Positions 57,550 to 64,000 of a DNA stretch of 64,000 nt are shown in pieces (position 1 is the first letter of the stretch; every line of letters starts with the position of its first letter). The translations under genes were made by a program, and so were the position numbers. Origin of the DNA: Diogma glabrata (taxonomy: Eukaryota; Arthropoda; Insecta; Diptera; Cylindrotomidae); assembly GCA_963693315.1 (NCBI GenBank), contig OY856186.1:83583676-83647675 (forward strand), read 5' to 3'. Below the pieces are notes generated by a model. That model was not told where the DNA came from, ran no database searches, and saw nothing but the letters and a program-made list of their open reading frames with translations.

Positions 57550-58430
57550 GGCGATGTGAGACCTTTGAGAAAATGCATTTTTATATCGAGTCAAGTAGGG
57601 TATTATATGAAAGGGCTTCACTTCAGTATTTCTAAAAAATGTATTTTGGAATTTTACATCCCACTTTTTTTTGTGTAATTCTAAATAATGGCGTTTTCTG
57701 TATGTTTCTTTCCTCGATTAGCTCCGAGCCGAAGTAATCGAAAATCTTAAAATATATTTTGCATGATAGAAAAATTAGTTAGTTTTGAAATAAACATATA
57801 GTAAAGTACCAAATACTAATAATTATATTTATTAAGGGGGAGGAATTTAAAACCGATTCAAGTGGGGTGTCATTTGAAAGAACACCAAAATTAAGAAACA
57901 GCACAATTTTTTTTAGAATTTTGCGATTCACTGTTTTTAAATTATTCTAAAAAAAGTGCAACAAAAAGTTAGTACTCCCCCTCCCCCCTATCCGTTTCTT
58001 CATTGATTGACAGAAAAATTTGAAAAAATTCATAGAGATAGGAAATTTTATAAACCTTTAACGAAAAATACTGCGAAGCCTCAAGTGATTTTATTTCTAT
58101 GTATTTAGGGGATGGGAGTGGGGAAGGGTGAAAAAAATGTTTTTGGCTCGCATGAGTGGGGTATCATTTGAAAAAATACCAAAATTACAAAACATTACAA
58201 TTTTTTTTAGAATTTTGCAATGCACCGTTTTTGCATTATTCTAAAAAAAGTGCAACAAAAAGTTGGTCCCCCTATACGTTTCGTCGTTGAAAAACAGAAA
58301 AGAAACATTACAATTTTTTTACAATCTTTCGATGCACAGTTTTTGAATTATTGTCAAAAAAGTCCTATTTTTAGTGTTAACACCACTCAACCCCTACATT
58401 TCGTCGTTGATTAACAGAACTGTCGTTCCT
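57550..58430. repeat. Diverged tandem repeat array
   Basis: A unit with GTGGGGTRTCATTTGAAA, AATTTTTTTTAGAATTTTGC, ATTATTCTAAAAAAAGTGCA and TTTCRTCGTTGA blocks appears at about 57840-58010 and 58140-58290. Partial copies lie at about 57590-57700 and 58290-58420. Homology is clear, but spacing is irregular. Confidence 0.7.
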
Positions 58431-61230
58431 TAGCTACCATAAACAGCTATGGATAACATTTAACCTAAAGTAATATTTTTGATATCATTTCGATCAATTT
58501 AGATGAGCTTGACATTTACTATTGATATCTACGATGAACCATTTATTTTTGATGTGTCTATAGTCTGGCAATATAAACCCTTTACAACACAACTTTATGT
58601 TAATTATTTTGATATTGTTTTCTTTACATTCCCGGAACCCTTGACGAGCGAATTTTATTCGCACTTGTCTGACTTTTTTTTTATTTAGGTCCATAACATA
58701 GTTTTAAAAAAATGGATTTCAGTTATTTCTGTCTTAATTACAATAAAAATCTTAATCGCTTTTGAAATATTATCTGAAATAATAAATATGAATGGCTTTT
58801 TCTTCTTGCACTTGTATTCCATTTTCCGTGACATTTTAAGTCTAGGAAATGAAACAAAGGAGGGTTAAGGCGAGATACATGCACTGCAAGACTTCATCAC
58901 TGCATCTAAAAAAAATTTAATATCGCTTGTTCGAGCAGGCGAACATTTGTAGACTCTCCAAGTCAAATGCGCGATGTGAAACAAAAAACCACATATTCAA
59001 TCGAGATAACGTCATTCCAATGACATTAAAACGCAAATTCAAAAAACTAGAAAATATACCAAACGACGTTAAAAGGATTATCTATCGGAAATTTCTCATT
59101 GCTGTATCATTATCCTTATTTCCTTGTTTGGATAAGAAACACTATATAAAGGAAATTAAGAATTTTTTCTTGAATAGCAACTCAATTTTTCCTTCAATTC
59201 ACTATGACTAAACTTTATTTTTTGTTGTGTTGCATTAATTTTTAATGGTTTGATGTTTTTAGGATCTGTTACTCTTGGCAAATGAATATATTTTAAATTT
59301 TTGTACAATGCCGAGATCTTGTCTATGTGATGTCGAAGCTTATTAATTTTTCTGTATTTGAGTATTGGCGTTTTAAACACTTGTGTGATCTATAGAGAGA
59401 ACTAGAAGGTGTGACCTTCGGGATCACTCCTAAAACTTCCCGTTAATTTTAAATGTAAAAAACTACATATGTATACAAACCAAAATCCAATAAAATCGCT
59501 TTATCAGAATTTTCAAATAAACAGTAGTTCAGAAGACCCATCTAACCCTTCACTGCATACTAAGTTAACTCTTGAGGTGTTTGCGACTTATATACATACC
59601 ACAATTTCGCTAAAATCTCAGATCCGTTCAACAGTTATGGTCAATGACCTTTATAGCATTATTCATTCTCATGGTATTTGAAACAGTTGAATTTCCGTTT
59701 TTGAATACTATTAAAAATTAAATAAACCGATTTTCAGTAGATAGAACTGATTACATCGGTTGGTATCAAAATTAGCCAAAACAAGACAATTATTATAAAA
59801 TTTATTTCATTGGATTTCAGAAAGCAAAGGTCAATTCCTTGTCTCCCACTTTTTGTGTCAAATTTTGAAAAAAACTCAGATCTTTCATATTTGTGTTAAC
59901 GATAGATACGTTTGTGGATCACCTACATACCAAAGTTACATCAAAATCTCGTACGTTTGCTTTAAAATATAATCCTTAATTTTTTAACTTCCTGAAATTC
60001 TCCAAAAATGAATTATCAATTTTTTATTAAGATTTAGATATCATTAGGTGATGTCCTGACAACCAATATGGTTTGTCAACGGCCTTGGCTCAACCATTGG
60101 CCCTAATGGCTCAACCATTATTCATTCTCGTTTTGTTTGAAGAAGATAATTTTCAGGATTGTTTAATCCACCAAAAATCGAATGAACTGATTTTGGTAGA
60201 AAATCACCTGGTTCTAGGTAACGCAAAAATACACCGATTTTTATTTAAAAATATCCAATTTATTACATTATCGAAAAAACGTAAGAAAATGTTGGTGTTC
60301 CAACAACGATAAACACATACAGACTGGTAGCTTAAAATAGACTGCAAATCAGTATTCGCCGTTGCTGTTTCCTTTTTTACTCTTTTTCGAACTTCGAACA
60401 GCAATTCCGTTTTGTTTTTATTTGTTCGTGCCATTGTCACATTTTTTACTATTTTCCTTTTTATCCATTTAATTTTCAATTAGCTTGCCCGCTTTGGTTT
60501 TGGCCATATTAAATTATGTTTAAACATGGTTTCAATTCGTTGCTGATAATTTTGGTTTATTATGGTATAATCCACATGCTTTGAGAACATTAGTAAATTT
60601 TATTTAAACGAATGTTTTGCAATGTCAACGTTAACAGATCTCCAAAACCTTCTCGGCAAATTCGTACGTCATAAATCCGTTACCTATATATTTCAGTTTT
60701 TTCAGCAATCCTTCAGGCCTCCAGACAAAAAATAACCAGCCACTTATCCAATCAGACAATGCAACGGGTTTCTGTTAGCGGAGTAATAGCATTGAGGGAC
60801 CAGGTGTTACTTTCGTATTGCCAATTACAAGCGTTGTTATATTTTTTTTATCATTTAATATAAACAGTTTCATCGCATTTATATTCGTTTGTTCCTGTGT
60901 ATGTGGTTGTTTTGTTAAACCAGATCCTAATTTTGCCTTTGTTGACTTGCGCACGATTTAGTACCTCTAATTGCCTTTCGAACGGTGTATAGAGTAGTAA
61001 TTCCAAAGATAGACGACCGATCTACAGCTCATTTGCTATTGAACAGAGCGGCCAATCACGTTGGACATCTACAGAGATGGGTCTCACACTAGAAATTATG
61101 CAGGAACTGCACTCTATATCAGATATGAAAATCTTGGGCTGAAGAGGATGAAACAGTCCTTCACATTGTGTGAATAATAATAAATGGACGTTGTTTCCTT
61201 GTTGGAACATCACTATAAATAAATTTATCA
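58431..61230. other. No confirmed gene
   Basis: AT-rich sequence. A plus-strand frame at 58927-59211 (94 residues; KRKFKKLENIPNDVKRIIYR, then a hydrophobic stretch) is the most protein-like piece. I do not recognise it and see no neighbouring exon. Confidence 0.35.
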
Positions 61231-63430
61231 GAGTGAAAGGATAGAGGAAACTGTTTGAATTTAAGCGTCGTGCTGTTTTCCAAAAGTAGGTCCTTCAACT
61301 CTCAATTTCCGAGTAATCGATGCGCTCATGTAGTTGGATTTGATCAATGCATGACAAAGCGTCAGCAACAACATTGTCAATTTTAGAAATATGTCGTATA
61401 TCAAATCGGTGGTAAACTGGCTGATAAAATCCAGATGTCTTATAGAGCTTTGTTTGAGTTTTTTGACAGTACTTAAACTAAAGGATTTTGATCCGTGAAT
61501 AGGATAAAATTTCGCCCTTCTAGAAGGTAAAGAAAGTGTTTAATAGCCAAATAAGCTGACAAAAGTTCACGAACATAAGCGCTGTGGCTCTGTTGAGTTT
61601 CGGTTAGCCTTACCAAAAATAAAATGAGAGGCTGCCATAAATCGAGGACCAGTTGTTGAAAGACTGCACCAACTGCTTTTTCGGCAGCGTCTACCAAAAT
61701 GGTGAGTATAATTCTATAATTCTAGAGAAGGATGAGCAAATATTGTTTCATCGCTGAGTTGCTTTCTACAATTGAAAAAAGCTTGAAGAGATGATTCCGA
61801 ACAGTTGATGGGGTGGTGGTGGTTTGTCGTTCTTTTAACAAATCGTTTGAAATGGCTTAATCACCGGCAGCATGGGGAAAGAAACGTCGATAAAAATTGA
61901 TCATTCAATGAAATCAACGGAGTTGCTTGAACATTTAAATAGTGGTCAATTCTAAAATAACATCCACTTGTTCTTTTGTTGGTTTAATTCCGTTAGAATC
62001 GATGTCTTAGTTTAAGATGTCCTAAGTGTTCGATATAGAACTCAGATGCGACAAGAAGGTCATCTTTGTAGACGAAGCAGGAATCTAAACGACGTAAAAT
62101 GGTGTACATATGGGTGAACTTGAAAAGTTTAAATGGTGTAGAGATAGCTGTCTTAGAAATATCAGACGGTACGCTTGCACTAGGTCAATAATCGAGAAAA
62201 AAGTGCCACCGGCACCGGCAAAAATCCTGAAAAGAAGGAATGTTGTATTTGTCGGAGGCTGTGACTTTATTTAAGCCGCGGTAATCACCGCAAACATAAA
62301 TACCACCTGTTTTCTTTTCGTCCAAGAGGACTAGACCATTGACTATACTAGAGGGTCTACAGAAATTCAGCTTTTCAGTTTTAAGTTTATCAGTTGCTAG
62401 TTTGTCAGTTTTGCGGACACTGGAGTCTAGTTGTTATTATCAAATGTATAACATTGTGTTTGTTTCACAGCTGACGAGAATCTCCAGTCAAAGATGAATT
62501 GTTTGTACTCGTGGAATAACTTGTTAATTTTACGAGAAAATTTATTATTGATAAGAACTGAGTGTAGGATAGGAGCTATCTCAACAACAGCTGTTGTGAA
62601 AATGTAAGAAAGTGAGTCGATAATTCATTTCGGTTTGCTATAAACCAGAATACCGTATTTGTCAAAAAAGTCATTTATCGGAACAAACGATAGTAGAGCT
62701 AAACCCAGCATTTAAGTTTCTGTTTCGTTAGTAGAGACCGTAGTAGAATTTGCTGCACTAAGAGTGCAGCTTGGTTTCACACTGAGCTTCTGAGTAGCTG
62801 GAATCACCTATACCTTGGCATTGGTATCGATAAGAAATTAAAGATTTGTAATATAGTATCATAAACCATCAAACCGTAATTATGAAGACGGTCGCCACAT
62901 TTCGCTGGCGAGCCACTTAGTTTTTTGAATTGGTAGGGAAACAAAAATAACTCTAAGATGGCTTTTATAATATTTAGCTAAATTTCGATAGTTGAAATTC
63001 CAACTTTTTATTCTAAAGTTCTAAGTTTATAAATTGCTGTTGCAACTTTGAGATTTCAAAATTTAGTTTTGCAGAGTTGTCAATTGAATTTTTGAGGTGT
63101 TTCGAAGGTTGTGCAACTTTGAAAATTGATGGAGACATCAAATCAATGAAAACAGCATCTGCAGTGACGGCGATAATGGTTTTCGCGTGAGGATAAAGTT
63201 TAACGCTCCATATAACTTTCAGTTTCATTAGTAAAATCAGTAAAATGGTTTATCACCAAGATCCATCCCACGGAGCACGGTACGCATGCGGTCAGTGTTA
63301 GATTTACCTAACCGAGTGAGAGTCGCTTGTTGTATTGAAGCGTATAGACGATCGGGATCAGGATGTGCAATGACATCGCTAACAAGTTGGGTAACAAGTT
63401 ACCCTAACGGGCAAATACGCGACAAAATTC
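61231..63430 (-). mobile_element. Decayed Ty3/gypsy retrotransposon relic B
   Basis: On the minus strand, pieces run in gag-pol order. Gag-like sequence (about 63240-63400, SDVIAHPDPDRLYASIQQ and RMRTVLRGMDLGD) comes first, then a protease loop near 62830 reading DTN with a stop just after. An RT piece near 62040-62090 reads FVYKDDLLVAS, and RNase H (61473-61697) continues as HLDFISQFTTDL to about 61240. Stops and frame changes abound, and no LTRs were found. The wording is close to relic A (1.6-3.0 kb). Confidence 0.8.
61473..61697 (-). pseudogene. Gypsy RNase H fragment (relic B)
   Basis: The 74-residue frame carries AVGAVFQQL, QPLILFLVRLTETQQSHSAY, RELLSAYLAIKHFLYLLEGR and FTDQNPLV, the gypsy RNase H core. 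The usual catalytic DAS near the start reads DAAEKAVGA. It lies downstream of the mutated RT at 62.0 kb. Confidence 0.8.
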
Positions 63431-63686
63431 CAACATCACTTCGAACCTCGAACATCACATAGATTTGCTGAATTTAATTATTCATCACACAATTTACACT
63501 TGTATTTGAACGATAGAATAGAATAAAATTCTAAAAATCCTATGAATTCGATGAAGATTCTATACTTCGATTATGTATATTTTAAAAGTGAAATTTAAAA
63601 TAAAATAAATAAAAAAAAATTCCTATCATGAGTTTGAAAAATTAATTTAATAATCGAAAGCTAATATATTTTAATTTTAATTTCAT

Positions 63687-64000
63687 AATAGCATATTATT
63701 TAATTAGGAGCTAAAGTACGTTTAAATTTTTTATAAATATGAAATTAATACATCAATTTATAAATATGATTTTTTATCGTCATAGTTACTTCCAAAAAAC
63801 ATTAAAATTTGCATAATTAAAAGTTTTTATCTAAACAAGCAGCCTTACAATTCAAAATTTCATACTCCAATCAAAATATTTGTTCTTTTTTGTTGTCAAA
63901 ATTATACAATTTGTTTGGAAAAATAACATATAGCGTAAATATTTGGAAAGAAATGGCAAATTTTTCTGCCGCCATGTAAATATGAAAGTTATTTCACTGA
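63687..64000 (-). repeat. Dispersed repeat copy C, cut by the window edge
   Basis: On the minus strand it follows 43131-43390 closely (TTGACAACAAAAAAGAAC, TATGAAATTTTGAATTGTAA, GGAAGTAACTATGACG) and then jumps straight to CTTTAGCTCCTAATTAAATA and a GCTATT end. It therefore lacks nearly all of hairpin H5. The other end lies beyond 64000. Confidence 0.75.

Noticed and set aside
58927..59211. A host gene exon.
   Set aside because: No recognisable domain, no supporting splice sites or neighbouring exons; kept only as an unrecognised frame in the no-gene stretch.

Overview
The window is arthropod, most probably insect, nuclear DNA: strongly AT-rich, with no host gene I can recognise and a dense, nested set of transposable elements. 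The element types point to an insect: an errantivirus-like Ty3/gypsy element, a BEL/Pao relic, jockey/CR1-type LINEs, hAT elements, a Helitron, a Crypton-like tyrosine recombinase and a tRNA-derived SINE. I cannot name the species or order from sequence alone.

Layout. 1.6-3.0 kb: decayed gypsy relic (protease, RT and RNase H pieces, minus strand). 6.2-8.1 kb: decayed LINE (minus), cut by a 200-bp (AT)n tract. 8.4-9.1 and 11.2-11.5 kb: long palindromic repeats. 12.4-14.3 kb: broken tyrosine-recombinase gene between 17-bp inverted repeats, next to a GC-tipped hairpin. 14.7-18.1 kb: BEL/Pao relic carrying a SINE (15256-15678) with perfect 22-bp target duplications. 18.4-19.5 kb: hAT deletion derivative with perfect 8-bp target duplications. 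20.83-23.87 kb: a 3-kb array of the pentanucleotide ATGTT. 24.2-24.7 kb: MITE. 26.9-27.7 kb: LINE endonuclease fragment (minus). 27.9-31.6 kb: a 3.6-kb foldback-like element with long terminal repeats, an inner 0.74-kb inverted repeat and diverged ~290-bp tandem units. 31.9-32.5, 37.6-38.4, 17.4-17.7 and 56.4-56.6 kb: copies of a dispersed repeat family. 35.33-45.03 kb: probable Helitron (TC start, CTAG end, PIF1-type helicase fragment). Nested in it is a hAT element (39922-44429, perfect 8-bp target duplications) that itself carries a LINE 3' end and a hairpin-ended MITE. 44.46-44.84 kb: hAT-type MITE. 46.25-46.96 kb: LINE ORF1 with a PHD-like finger. 48.08-56.18 kb: the one nearly intact element, a gypsy/errantivirus with two LTRs, 4-bp target duplications, intact gag and pol and a broken env. 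57.2-58.4 kb: a hAT-type end and diverged tandem repeats. 61.2-63.4 kb: second decayed gypsy relic. 63.69-64.0 kb: inverted copy of a repeat also found at 43.1-43.5 kb.

How it fits together. Only the gypsy element at 48-56 kb looks recently active: its LTRs differ by one substitution and two indels. Gag, protease, RT/RNase H and integrase are open, while env is broken in several places, so the element probably moved within the cell rather than as a virus. All other coding remnants carry stops, frameshifts or lost catalytic residues. The most unusual structure is a set of hairpins with AT-rich AATAGT/ACTATT ends and GC-rich tips. One abuts the tyrosine-recombinase element, and two form the ends of a MITE inside the hAT. 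All coordinates were read by eye; alignments and searches were not run.
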